Source of the DNA: an uncultured Pedobacter sp.
Lineage (GTDB): Bacteria; Bacteroidota; Bacteroidia; Sphingobacteriales; Sphingobacteriaceae
NCBI RefSeq assembly: GCF_946479715.1
Contig: NZ_CAMLHF010000085.1
Span: 1-22,115, forward strand
Direction of reading: 5' to 3'
Length of the DNA stretch: 22,115 nt
The position numbers and the translations under genes were made by a program. The notes beneath the pieces are model-generated. The model made no database searches. It was not told the DNA's origin and worked only from the letters and a program-made list of their open reading frames with translations. Position 1 is the stretch's first letter, and each line of letters starts with the position of its first letter. Below, piece after piece: positions 7,919-15,136 of this stretch.

Positions 7919-8691
7919 CCGAAGTACTTATTATAGGTACACTTGTGGTAGTTTTACTGCTTGTATTTTTGTTTTTGTTCGTAATTCTTTACCAACGAAA
8001 AATGCTAAAATACCAGGAAGAAAAACGTAAGATGCAAGCCGAAGCACAAAACAGCTTCCTGCAGGCGGTTTTTGAAACACAGGAAAGCGAGCGTAAACGC
8101 TTATCGGTTGACTTACATGATAGTGTCGGACAGGTGCTATCGGCCATTAAATTAAATCTGCACCGCATTGATAAACTATCTGGCAATGCCGAAAACGCAT
8201 CAACCTTGCTGGCCAGTACCCGTAAATTAACCGACGAATGTATACAAGAAATACGCAATATTATTCATAACGTTTTGCCCACGGTTTTAATAGATTTTGG
8301 ACTAACAGATGGCCTTAAAGATCTGTGTAATTATGTACAGCAAAACACCGGCATGCAGGTAAATTACAGTCAAAATTTAAATGGAGAACGCTTTAAACCC
8401 GAAGTAGAACTTACACTTTACCGTATGGTGCAAGAGTTGTTTGGCAATGCCATAAAACATGCACAAGCTACTGTAATAGATATTTCATTAAGCAAAGAGG
8501 CCGAATTGATTCGTTTAAACTTTAAAGACAATGGCATCGGTTTTAACAAAGATGCTATTGTACATGGTTTTGGTTTAAAGAATCTGCAAAGCCGGTCTCA
8601 ATTAATAAAAGCAGACATTAAAACACATTCAGCAGCCGAAAAAGGTACACAAACTACCATTACTTTAAATATTAATAACCTTGATAATTAA
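7894..8691 (+). CDS. Membrane-anchored sensor histidine kinase, HisKA_3 (NarX/DesK-like) family
   Basis: The 265 residues comprise one membrane helix (about 10-33), a basic coiled linker (34-62), the HisKA_3 dimerisation domain and a GHKL ATPase. The phospho-acceptor is His75 in SVDLHDSVGQ. ATP-binding motifs are the N box around Asn185 (ELFGNAIKHA), the G1 box DNGIGF (212-217), GFGLKNL (225-231) and GTQ (251-253). All key residues are present. There is no in-frame ATG before the membrane helix and an in-frame stop lies at 7867, so TTG at 7894 is the best start. There is no sensory domain, so the signal probably comes through the 7-helix protein encoded immediately upstream. Its partner regulator follows after 24 bp. 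Confidence 0.93.
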   Translation: MQTTENDITEVLIIGTLVVVLLLVFLFLFVILYQRKMLKYQEEKRKMQAEAQNSFLQAVFETQESERKRLSVDLHDSVGQVLSAIKLNLHRIDKLSGNAENASTLLASTRKLTDECIQEIRNIIHNVLPTVLIDFGLTDGLKDLCNYVQQNTGMQVNYSQNLNGERFKPEVELTLYRMVQELFGNAIKHAQATVIDISLSKEAELIRLNFKDNGIGFNKDAIVHGFGLKNLQSRSQLIKADIKTHSAAEKGTQTTITLNINNLDN

Positions 8692-8715
8692 CTTATTCCC
8701 CCATATCTTTAACTT

Positions 8716-9369
8716 ATGTCCTTAATAAATTTAGCTATCGCTGATGATCATAAAATTTTCCGTGAAGGTCTAAAATTCACTTTAGAGGATTGCACCCAAT
8801 TAAACTTAATTATAGAGGCAACAAATGGCAAAGATTTAATTGATCAAATTGCCGATAATAAACCTGATGTTATTTTAATGGACATTAAAATGCCCGAAAT
8901 GGATGGCATGCAGGCTACAGCTTATATTCATCAGCATTTTCCAGACATTAAAATACTGATGCTTTCTATGCACAACGAGGATAAATACATTTTAGATGCC
9001 ATGCGTTTAGGAGCTTCGGGATATCTTTTAAAAAATGCAGAACCAGAAGAGATACTGGATGCTATTTTAACCGTGCAGGCTAAAGGCTTTTATTTTAACG
9101 ACAACCTGTCGATAACCATGGCTAAAGAGCTCCTTGGTATAAACTTCATGCATCGTTTGCACCAAAAAGACGCCAAGCTAAACGAACGTGAAATCGAAGT
9201 ACTTAAACTTATCTGCGAAGAATGCAGCAATACTGAGATTGCGGATAAATTGTTTTTAAGTGTTCGTACCGTTGAGGGCTATCGCACCAGATTGTTCGAA
9301 AAAATAGGCTCTAAAAACATTGCGGGCCTTGTTATTTACGCAGTAAAGAACGGAATAATAACAATATAA
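8716..9369 (+). CDS. NarL/FixJ-family response regulator
   Basis: This 217-residue protein has an N-terminal receiver domain with acidic residues Asp10 and Asp11, phospho-acceptor Asp56 (VILMDIKMPEMDG), Ser84 in the Thr/Ser switch position and Lys105 (YLLKNA). The C-terminal LuxR-type HTH spans about 152-217 (LNEREIEVLKLI, SNTEIADKLFLSVRTVEGYR). Length and spacing are typical. It is the last gene of the operon and should be phosphorylated by the HisKA_3 kinase encoded 24 bp upstream. Targets are unknown; the palindrome at 6628-6649 upstream of its own operon is a candidate. Confidence 0.95.
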   Translation: MSLINLAIADDHKIFREGLKFTLEDCTQLNLIIEATNGKDLIDQIADNKPDVILMDIKMPEMDGMQATAYIHQHFPDIKILMLSMHNEDKYILDAMRLGASGYLLKNAEPEEILDAILTVQAKGFYFNDNLSITMAKELLGINFMHRLHQKDAKLNEREIEVLKLICEECSNTEIADKLFLSVRTVEGYRTRLFEKIGSKNIAGLVIYAVKNGIITI

Positions 9370-9381
9370 GGTTCCTACAAG

Positions 9382-11766
9382 CTATTTGGCATCGACCGCC
9401 GGTTCATAAAAATGCAGCTTATTTATCCACTCTTTCCATAAGTATTGTGCTTTTTGCTGCATATGTTCTGATGCCATTTCAAATTCTGTTCGTGTATCAG
9501 ATGTATTCGAATCATAGTCTGTGTAGAAACCCACATAAAAAGCATTGCGCTGTACTATTTTTTTTGATAAACCTAAAAAACCACTTTCTACATCTTGCCA
9601 TTCTACAAGCTCATACCTTATACCCAAATCCTCAGATTTTAAATGGATGTAAAAAAACGAATCGTATATTTCTTCAGTTTCAGTTCTTTTTGTTCTAAGC
9701 TCAAAACCAACGTACATGTTTTTCTCTACCCATGCAGATGACGAAGGCATTTTATTATTGGTTACTAAATTTAAAATCCGCTTTAAATATTTAATGTTGT
9801 CTTCTTTTGCCTTTAAAGGATAATCAAAAAGTCTATTCGGTTGAGTTTTATAGAGCGAAACAACTACCTCATCAAAGTTCTGCCCGGCGTTTATAATATT
9901 CAAATTACTCTTAGCATCGTTCACTACATCTCGGATATAGGCTAATTGAGTGTTTGCAAATTTCTCGGTAATTAGTTTAAAATACTTTTGAGCTTCTTTT
10001 TTGTCGTTTAAACCCAAATGGGCGTGCGCCATAAAATAATATTTAAAACTCTCTGCTTTTTCGTTTTGCATTTTTTGATAAGCCGGATTGCTAAATAAAT
10101 CACTTACATAGCTAATACTTTGATTATGCAACCCCTTGGCCATTAAAAAGTTGAAATACACAATAGCTGTATCTAAAACTATACTTACAATAGTTTTATG
10201 CTCGTCTCCGCTTTCTTCAAATCTTTGGATGGTTTGCTCATAAATTTGTTTTGCCTCTTCGTATTTTTCTGATTGTCGGTAAGCCGTTATGAGGTAGAAC
10301 ATTACCTGATACCATTTTTCAGCTTCCAGTATATTTTTGTAATAATCGAAATTAGAGAGTACTTCTAAGCAGAATTTCTCCAGGTTCAGGTTATTTTCAC
10401 TTCTCCATGAAATTTCCATTCCATTATCTAAGTTTTCCCAAAATGGCGAAATCTGGTAACCCTGCCAATGTATTTCTGAAGCAAATTTACAATCATCATT
10501 AAGATAGCTTTTATGCTGATACCACGACACTTGTTTAATTACAATACCCAGATTATTGCAAAGCATTGCAAAAGTGTGTGGTTCATTATTAATAGATAAA
10601 CCCTTATCGCTATTAAAGTAAGTATTAAATGCGTGATAGCCGCCTAAACCATATTTCTTTGCCGTTTCATAATACATTTGAGCCGAAAAATGATCATTTT
10701 TATCCTGTGCCTCATTGCCTTTTTCCAGATAGGTAGTTAGTATATGATAGCAAATTGCTCCATCGGGATAAATTGGGAAATCGATAGTTCGCAAATCGAT
10801 ATTTAAATCTTCTGCAGTATCATAATATCTTTCGATCGCTAAATCTTTTACCTCCTGAACTATTTCATAATATTTGGTCAAATTATCGAAGCCTTTTTTT
10901 GCATTCTTATCATTGAAGTAATAGTTGTTACTCAACATCCTCCAGGCTATGGCATTTGTTGGATTTTTTTCAGTTTCATTAATAATAACGGGCAGATATT
11001 TCGCTACAAATTCCTGTCGGTTTTTATACCCAAATTCTGTTGGCATCTCAAATGCTGTCGGATAAAATAAATTAAACAAATTCCAATGCTTATTTAATTT
11101 CCCCCTGTTAAACAGCGCTTCTATCTTTTCAGCATATCCTTTACACTCAATAGGTTCTGCAGAATCAAAATGTTTCGACAATAATTGCTCTGCTTCATCA
11201 AATCTTTCTAATTCCAGCAAAAGCAACCCACCCTCATAATTTCTGGGTGTTATTTTTGGCGCATGTTTAAACGATTTCAGGTAATAGTCAATCGCTTCGG
11301 TTTCATCTCCTTTTTCTTGATAGAGATAAGCCAATCTGTAATAAGTATCGCCAAAAGCCTGATCTTGTAAAGCGCGATTGTCTTTTATGCCACCAACATC
11401 AATTAGTTTATCTTGCAGCGTTTCAATAGCAATATCATTTAACGATAGTTTTTCCAGGTAAATATAGATCAACCAATCATATGCCTGAAGCCTGCTGGTT
11501 ATATCGCTACTCGTATTGAGTATAAGGCTACAGTCATCTTGTATGGCAGATGTATTACTAAAAACAGGGCTATTATTTACTCTTATTCGCCATAATAATG
11601 CTTCAAAATGATGTGGCTCTTTACTTAGTATGGTTTGAACTATTGTCAGGATATTTTCGCAGGTGTTTTTGTTTTCAATAGCTGATAACAAATCGTCTTC
11701 TTTTGAAAAATCAAGTGTGTTGTATAGTGCTATGATGTGGTTGAGTTCGTCAGAAAATTTATTCAT
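9382..11766 (-). CDS. Large TPR-like repeat protein of unknown function
   Basis: This 794-residue, mostly helical, soluble protein has no signal peptide. A clear TPR unit occupies about 137-170 (TYYRLAYLYQEKGDETEAID), and more degenerate helix-turn-helix repeats are scattered through 180-620 (for example EEAKQIYEQTIQRFEESGDE and DKKEAQKYFKLITEKF). Residues from about 670 form a separate C-terminal domain with alternating strands (NMYVGFELRTKRTE, RNAFYVGFYTDYDS). Such proteins usually scaffold other proteins. The gene converges on the response regulator with 12 bp between stop codons and no visible terminator hairpin, and it has no obvious operon partner. I do not recognise a named family. Confidence 0.85.
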   Translation of the reverse strand: MNKFSDELNHIIALYNTLDFSKEDDLLSAIENKNTCENILTIVQTILSKEPHHFEALLWRIRVNNSPVFSNTSAIQDDCSLILNTSSDITSRLQAYDWLIYIYLEKLSLNDIAIETLQDKLIDVGGIKDNRALQDQAFGDTYYRLAYLYQEKGDETEAIDYYLKSFKHAPKITPRNYEGGLLLLELERFDEAEQLLSKHFDSAEPIECKGYAEKIEALFNRGKLNKHWNLFNLFYPTAFEMPTEFGYKNRQEFVAKYLPVIINETEKNPTNAIAWRMLSNNYYFNDKNAKKGFDNLTKYYEIVQEVKDLAIERYYDTAEDLNIDLRTIDFPIYPDGAICYHILTTYLEKGNEAQDKNDHFSAQMYYETAKKYGLGGYHAFNTYFNSDKGLSINNEPHTFAMLCNNLGIVIKQVSWYQHKSYLNDDCKFASEIHWQGYQISPFWENLDNGMEISWRSENNLNLEKFCLEVLSNFDYYKNILEAEKWYQVMFYLITAYRQSEKYEEAKQIYEQTIQRFEESGDEHKTIVSIVLDTAIVYFNFLMAKGLHNQSISYVSDLFSNPAYQKMQNEKAESFKYYFMAHAHLGLNDKKEAQKYFKLITEKFANTQLAYIRDVVNDAKSNLNIINAGQNFDEVVVSLYKTQPNRLFDYPLKAKEDNIKYLKRILNLVTNNKMPSSSAWVEKNMYVGFELRTKRTETEEIYDSFFYIHLKSEDLGIRYELVEWQDVESGFLGLSKKIVQRNAFYVGFYTDYDSNTSDTRTEFEMASEHMQQKAQYLWKEWINKLHFYEPAVDAK

Positions 11767-11864
11767 TGATATGCATTATAGGTATCGGAAATACAAAGAA
11801 ATAAGTAAAAAGATAAAAACAAAATTTTGATTAAAATAAAATTCTCGGATAGTAAATATATCTG

Positions 11865-12761
11865 TTAATTAGGTTTGATTAGTTTAGCCATCGCTCTTAC
11901 AGGAAAGGTTCCAACTCCTTTGAATTTAGGAGGAATTGCACTAAAAGTAAAGCCTTCTATAGGTAACAGGTACAAATTGCAAAGGTGCTCCACTATTAAT
12001 ATTTCGGCTCCTAGTAGTGTGGTATGAACAGGTCTTGTTTTTCCTTGAGTGTTATCGATGTTATGAGAATCTATACCAACCAATTTAACACTGCAATCTC
12101 TTAAGTATTTGGCGGCACCTTCTGTTAAATAAGGATGATGTTCGTAATACGCTTCCGTATTCCAATTACTATCCCATCCGGTATGAATCAAGACTGCTCT
12201 GTTTCTGATTTCGTAATTTTTTAAGTGTTCTTCTGTTATTTCCAGGGTTTCAGAAAAAGGCACACGGATTACTATAGCATCTAGGTCTGTAAAACATTCC
12301 AAGCCAACTTCAGAAAGATCTTTTCCGTTTTCAAACCTATGGAATGGACAGTCAATGTAAGTTCCGGTATTGCTTACCATTTCAATTTTTCCAATTTGAA
12401 ATGTGGTTCCTTCTGCATAAAACTCTTTTGATTTTTCACGACTCAAATAGTCGCAAATAATGGGCGCTGGCAATCCTTTGTAAGTTACAAGCCCATCTTC
12501 AATGGTGTGGCTCAAATCAATAAATAAATCTGATCCTGCTTTTTCGTTAATGGGTTTGCGCTTGTGCGCTTCGTTAAAAATTTCTTTATTCAGAATTTTG
12601 GTTTGCCCAACCATAAGCAGTCTTAAATCGTCAACAATATAATCAGCAAGTTCTTTATCAGAAATATGGTCACCAGCTATGTCCAGTCTAAAATCTTCAC
12701 CTTTTATGCTTCCTCCGTTAGTAAAGTATATTTCAAAGTCAAATTTTACTCTTTTGTCCAT
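11865..12761 (-). CDS. Cyclase-family (kynurenine formamidase-like) metal-dependent hydrolase with N-terminal extension
   Basis: This is a 298-residue protein. Residues about 78-298 match the cyclase/arylformamidase fold (PF04199): DLSHTIEDG (82-90), GTYIDCPFH (133-141), and VHTTLLGAEILIVEHL (245-260). Asp137 and His141 of the HxDxPxH metal motif are kept, and His246 and Glu258 have the 12-residue spacing of the KynB catalytic pair. The first metal His is Tyr135, a variant I have seen in other family members. The first ~75 residues (FDFEIYFTNGGSIKG and LADYIVDDLRLLMVG) are an added domain. The substrate is unknown and no tryptophan-pathway gene is nearby. It is divergent from an XRE-pentapeptide regulator and probably controlled by it. 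Confidence 0.88.
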   Translation of the reverse strand: MDKRVKFDFEIYFTNGGSIKGEDFRLDIAGDHISDKELADYIVDDLRLLMVGQTKILNKEIFNEAHKRKPINEKAGSDLFIDLSHTIEDGLVTYKGLPAPIICDYLSREKSKEFYAEGTTFQIGKIEMVSNTGTYIDCPFHRFENGKDLSEVGLECFTDLDAIVIRVPFSETLEITEEHLKNYEIRNRAVLIHTGWDSNWNTEAYYEHHPYLTEGAAKYLRDCSVKLVGIDSHNIDNTQGKTRPVHTTLLGAEILIVEHLCNLYLLPIEGFTFSAIPPKFKGVGTFPVRAMAKLIKPN

Positions 12762-12792
12762 TATCTTTTAATTTATGTTTGTTCCTGTATAT

Positions 12793-12825
12793 CAAATTTA
12801 GATTTTTACTACTTATAGTTGTCAA
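12793..12825 (-). promoter_or_regulatory. Candidate promoter of the cyclase gene
   Basis: On the minus strand, TAAATTTG at 12800-12793 fits the Bacteroidota -7 element TANNTTTG. TTG at 12825-12823 lies 22 bases upstream, within the usual 17-23 spacing. The start codon is at 12761, leaving a leader of about 25-30 bases. The first operator-like site (12809-12822) falls between the two elements, where a bound protein would block polymerase. Confidence 0.55.
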
Positions 12826-12860
12826 TAACAACTACAAGTAGCATAAATACAACTATAAGT
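12809..12860. promoter_or_regulatory. Three phased copies of an ACT-N3-AGT operator-like site
   Basis: Copies are CTACTTATAGTTGT (12809-12822), ACAACTACAAGTAG (12828-12841) and ACAACTATAAGT (12849-12860). Bases 12811-12822 and 12849-12860 are perfect 12-base reverse complements, and the middle copy differs from the third at one base. Each core is a 9-bp imperfect palindrome, ACT-N3-AGT, with centres at 12815, 12835 and 12856, that is 20 and 21 bp apart. This places all three on nearly the same face of the helix. They lie between the divergent cyclase and XRE-pentapeptide genes, and the XRE protein is the obvious candidate ligand (inference). Confidence 0.65.
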
Positions 12861-12872
12861 TTATATATTTTA

Positions 12873-12903
12873 TTGATTCTGGAAATGTATCCAAATACCT
12901 TTG
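12873..12903 (+). promoter_or_regulatory. Candidate promoter of the XRE-pentapeptide gene
   Basis: TTG at 12873-12875 and TACCTTTG at 12896-12903, spaced by 20 bases, fit the Bacteroidota TTG-N17-23-TANNTTTG pattern. The start codon is at 12932, so the leader would be about 20 bases. The operator-like sites end 12 bp upstream of the -33 element, a position that would allow activation or mild self-control rather than direct block. Confidence 0.55.
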
Positions 12904-12931
12904 TAGTGTCGAAAAAATAAAGATAATACCT

Positions 12932-13936
12932 ATGTTAAGCACAAAAATGATTGGCAATAAAATTGCCGAAGCACGAAAGAAAATAAATACTTCTCAAGTC
13001 CAGCTTGCTCAGCTTCTGTTCATCAGCCCCCAGGCAGTCGGAAAGTGGGAGCGCGGAGAGTCAATGCCAGACATCACTACGTTTAACCGTCTGGCTGAAA
13101 TTCTTGGTGTTGACCTTAACTATTTTTCAGAAAGCTTCCCATCTTCTGAGGCCACCGAGTTGCAACCCATTGAATCGCCATCCGGAAAGCAAGAGAGAAA
13201 ACTTAGCTGGGATATGTCGCTAGGAAACTGGATTGATGCTGACTTTTCTGGGTTGAAAAATCTGCATGAAAAATTCAGTTCATCTAACATGCAGCGCTGT
13301 AAGTTTATCGGTTCAGATTTGTCGGGACTTCTTCTAAAAACCAACAATCTTGATAGCTGTGATTTTTCAAACTCCGATATCAGCAATAGTCACATTCGTG
13401 CTTCTAACTTAGACAACAATCTATTTAAGAACAGTTCCCTAAAAGAAGCTAAATTTTTGAAAAGTTATATCAGATACTGCGACTTCTCGGGCTCCGATAT
13501 CAGCAGCAGTCAAATTCAGAGTTCCCACTTAAGCAACAATTTATTTAAAGGATGTTCTCTGAAAGAAGCCGATTTTTTAAAAAGTCATTTAGAAGGTTGC
13601 GATTTCTCAGGGGCTGATTTTACAGGAGTCAGCTTTAAATCAGGAGGTTTCGAGAATAATAAAGTTCCGGATACAATGTGGAACCGTACCTCCTTTATTG
13701 ATACACATATTGCTGATATTGTTTTTGATGGCACATTGGAGGATTGTTATTTTGAAAACTGTGTTTTTGACTGGGTAAAGTTCCAGAATTCAACGCTTAC
13801 TAACACTTTCTTTAAAAACAATACATTTAAACGAAATCGGATTCAGTTTACAGACTGTAGAGCAGATCGTATAACCTACGAATTCCTGAAACATGGAAAA
13901 GCAGATTTAACCGGTATCACTTTGATAACATCATAA
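12932..13936 (+). CDS. XRE-family HTH regulator fused to a pentapeptide-repeat beta-helix
   Basis: This is a 334-residue protein. Residues about 7-66 are an XRE/HTH_3 domain (KIAEARKKINTSQVQLAQLL, SPQAVGKWERGESMPDI). A linker with SPSGKQERK leads to pentapeptide repeats from about 90 to the end (CDFSNSDISNS, ADFLKSHLEGCDFSGADF), which should form a right-handed quadrilateral beta-helix. Residues about 143-182 and 183-222 are a 40-residue tandem repeat, exactly eight pentapeptides or two helix turns. Such helices can mimic DNA or serve as binding surfaces. The fusion implies that binding of a ligand or partner to the helix affects DNA binding. It is divergent from the cyclase gene and likely controls it through the three sites between them. 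Confidence 0.9.
   Translation: MLSTKMIGNKIAEARKKINTSQVQLAQLLFISPQAVGKWERGESMPDITTFNRLAEILGVDLNYFSESFPSSEATELQPIESPSGKQERKLSWDMSLGNWIDADFSGLKNLHEKFSSSNMQRCKFIGSDLSGLLLKTNNLDSCDFSNSDISNSHIRASNLDNNLFKNSSLKEAKFLKSYIRYCDFSGSDISSSQIQSSHLSNNLFKGCSLKEADFLKSHLEGCDFSGADFTGVSFKSGGFENNKVPDTMWNRTSFIDTHIADIVFDGTLEDCYFENCVFDWVKFQNSTLTNTFFKNNTFKRNRIQFTDCRADRITYEFLKHGKADLTGITLITS
13358..13597 (+). repeat. Internal 120-bp tandem duplication coding two beta-helix turns
   Basis: Copies 13358-13477 and 13478-13597 are in frame and encode two 40-residue units beginning CDFSNSDISNS and CDFSGSDISSS and containing NNLFKNSSLKEAKFLKS and NNLFKGCSLKEADFLKS. Protein similarity is high while many third positions differ, so the duplication is not very recent. 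A third partial start, CDFSGADF, follows at 13598. Confidence 0.85.
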
Positions 13937-13970
13937 AAGGAGCCGTCTTGTCATAAAAGGAATCGTCATC
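13931..13970. repeat. 20-bp direct tandem repeat at the end of the pentapeptide gene
   Basis: 13931-13950 and 13951-13970 are identical at 16 of 20 positions, both beginning TCATAAAAGGA. The first copy contains the stop codon of the pentapeptide gene. The second copy runs into the left arm of the palindrome centred at 14000. It may mark a duplication made when the palindrome arose or inserted. Confidence 0.6.
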
Positions 13971-14036
13971 TCGACGATAGGAGAGATCTTTTGTTCAGGC
14001 ATAGTTCAAGAGATCTCTCCTATCGTCGAGATGACG
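13964..14036. repeat. Perfect 26-bp inverted repeat (REP-like hairpin), axis at 14000
   Basis: 13964-13989 and 14011-14036 are exact reverse complements over 26 bases, with 21 bases between them. The arms start CGTCATCTCGACGATAGG. One more pair (13963/14037) and an inner wobble-containing run extend the stem. It lies 28 bp after the pentapeptide gene stop, so it could end transcription from the left, although no T-run follows. Similar CGTCATCTCGAC palindromes are, to my recollection, dispersed repeats in Sphingobacteriaceae genomes. Only one copy is visible here. Confidence 0.75.
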
Positions 14037-14089
14037 AGGTATTATTGTTGACGATAAATGTTTGTTGATAAACTACCTTCCTTTAGCTT

Positions 14090-14256
14090 TGCCTCAGGAG
14101 TGCCTCTGACTTGCTTCTGGATCATCCTCGATATTGCTTCGATTCCTCTTAAGTTAATCTTAAGGGCATGTTCGTTCAAAGGTTAAGATTAACATAAGAA
14201 AGTCTGGCTTTGGTGTTAGGTTGACTCAGAAGCAAGTCAGAGGCATCCCAGAAGCA
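14090..14256. repeat. Large imperfect palindrome of about 167 bp, axis at 14173
   Basis: Two separate arm blocks share one axis. 14102-14119 (GCCTCTGACTTGCTTCTG) pairs perfectly with 14227-14244, and 14147-14163 pairs with 14183-14199 with a single mismatch (core GTTAATCTTAA/TTAAGATTAAC). The 27-33 bases between the blocks on either side are equal in length but do not match. Pairing continues outward in fragments to about 14090/14256. The right flank also repeats CAGAAG at 14227, 14250 and about 14261. There is no open reading frame of note. It could be a MITE-like element, a structured RNA or an old inverted duplication. Confidence 0.7.
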
Positions 14257-14353
14257 CCCCAGAAGGAGAACTAAAGCAATGCTGGCAATCCACTAAAAAT
14301 TAATATTTTAAACTTTTGCATTTAGTTAATGGTTAACCTTAAATAAACTTGAT

Positions 14354-15136
14354 ATGAAAATTGCAACCTATAACGTAAATGGCATTAATGGCAGGTTACC
14401 GGTATTACTTCGCTGGCTTGAAGAGGCGCAGCCAGATATAGTTTGCCTGCAGGAATTAAAAGCACCTCAGGAGAAGTTCCCGGAACAAGCCATAACTGAT
14501 GCCGGTTACAATGCCATATGGCATGGCCAGAAAAGCTGGAACGGGGTTGCAATCCTTGCACGTAATCTGGAAATTAAAGAAACCAGACGAGGGCTTGCAG
14601 GCGACCCAGATGATTTAAACAGCAGGTATATTGAGGCCTTTATAGACGGAATAGTTATTGGCTGTCTTTATTTACCAAATGGAAACCCTGCTCCCGGATT
14701 AAAATTCGATTATAAACTGGCTTGGTTTGAGCGTTTAAAACTCCATGCCAAAGCCCTCTTGGATTTTGATATACCTACAATACTTGTAGGAGATTATAAT
14801 GTGATGCCCACAGAACTTGATGTATACAAACCCGAACGTTGGGTTGATGATGCTCTGTTCAGACCCGAAGTTCGCGATGCTTTTAAAACCCTGGTTGAAC
14901 AAGGATGGACCGACGCATTAAGGACATTACATCCAAATGAAAAGATTTATACGTTCTGGGATTATTTCCGTAACGCCTACAGCCGTGATGCAGGCCTACG
15001 GATAGATCACTTCCTTTTAAGCCCCCACTTAACCAGTCGCCTCAAAGCTGCAGCGGTCGACCGCCATGTCCGCGGGTGGGAAAAAACAAGTGATCATGCT
15101 CCCGTATGGATCCAATTAGAAAATCATCTTACTTAA
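14354..15136 (+). CDS. xthA: Exodeoxyribonuclease III (AP endonuclease, XthA family)
   Basis: The 260-residue length is normal for the ExoIII/EEP-fold family, which cuts abasic sites and removes 3' blocks in base-excision repair in the cytoplasm. Catalytic residues are all visible: Asn7 (YNVNGI), Glu34 (CLQELK), Tyr106 (CLYLPNG), Asp147 and Asn149 (VGDYNV), Asp218 (LRIDHFLLS), and Asp247-His248 (TSDHAPV), matching the E. coli set Asn7, Glu34, Tyr109, Asp151, Asn153, Asp229 and His259. The start at 14354 places the first beta strand (MKIATYNVNG) right at the N-terminus as expected. Its last 8 bases overlap the stop end of the convergent isomerase gene. It appears to be transcribed alone. Confidence 0.96.
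   Translation: MKIATYNVNGINGRLPVLLRWLEEAQPDIVCLQELKAPQEKFPEQAITDAGYNAIWHGQKSWNGVAILARNLEIKETRRGLAGDPDDLNSRYIEAFIDGIVIGCLYLPNGNPAPGLKFDYKLAWFERLKLHAKALLDFDIPTILVGDYNVMPTELDVYKPERWVDDALFRPEVRDAFKTLVEQGWTDALRTLHPNEKIYTFWDYFRNAYSRDAGLRIDHFLLSPHLTSRLKAAAVDRHVRGWEKTSDHAPVWIQLENHLT

Larger units (their letters stand above)
13937..14353. other. 417-bp gene-free interval
   Basis: The interval between the pentapeptide gene and the exonuclease III gene holds no credible coding frame. Its content is the direct repeat, the two palindromes centred at 14000 and 14173, and from about 14290 an AT-rich stretch with TTTAAACTTTTG (near 14310) that presumably carries the exonuclease promoter, though it does not fit the TANNTTTG pattern exactly. 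Confidence 0.6.

Noticed and set aside
9360..9400. Bidirectional terminator between the response regulator and the TPR gene
   Set aside because: Only 12 bp separate the stop codons and I see no stem followed by a T-run on either strand.
13931..14260. CRISPR array
   Set aside because: The repeats are inverted arms of two separate palindromes plus one 20-bp duplication; there is no regular repeat-spacer pattern and no cas gene.
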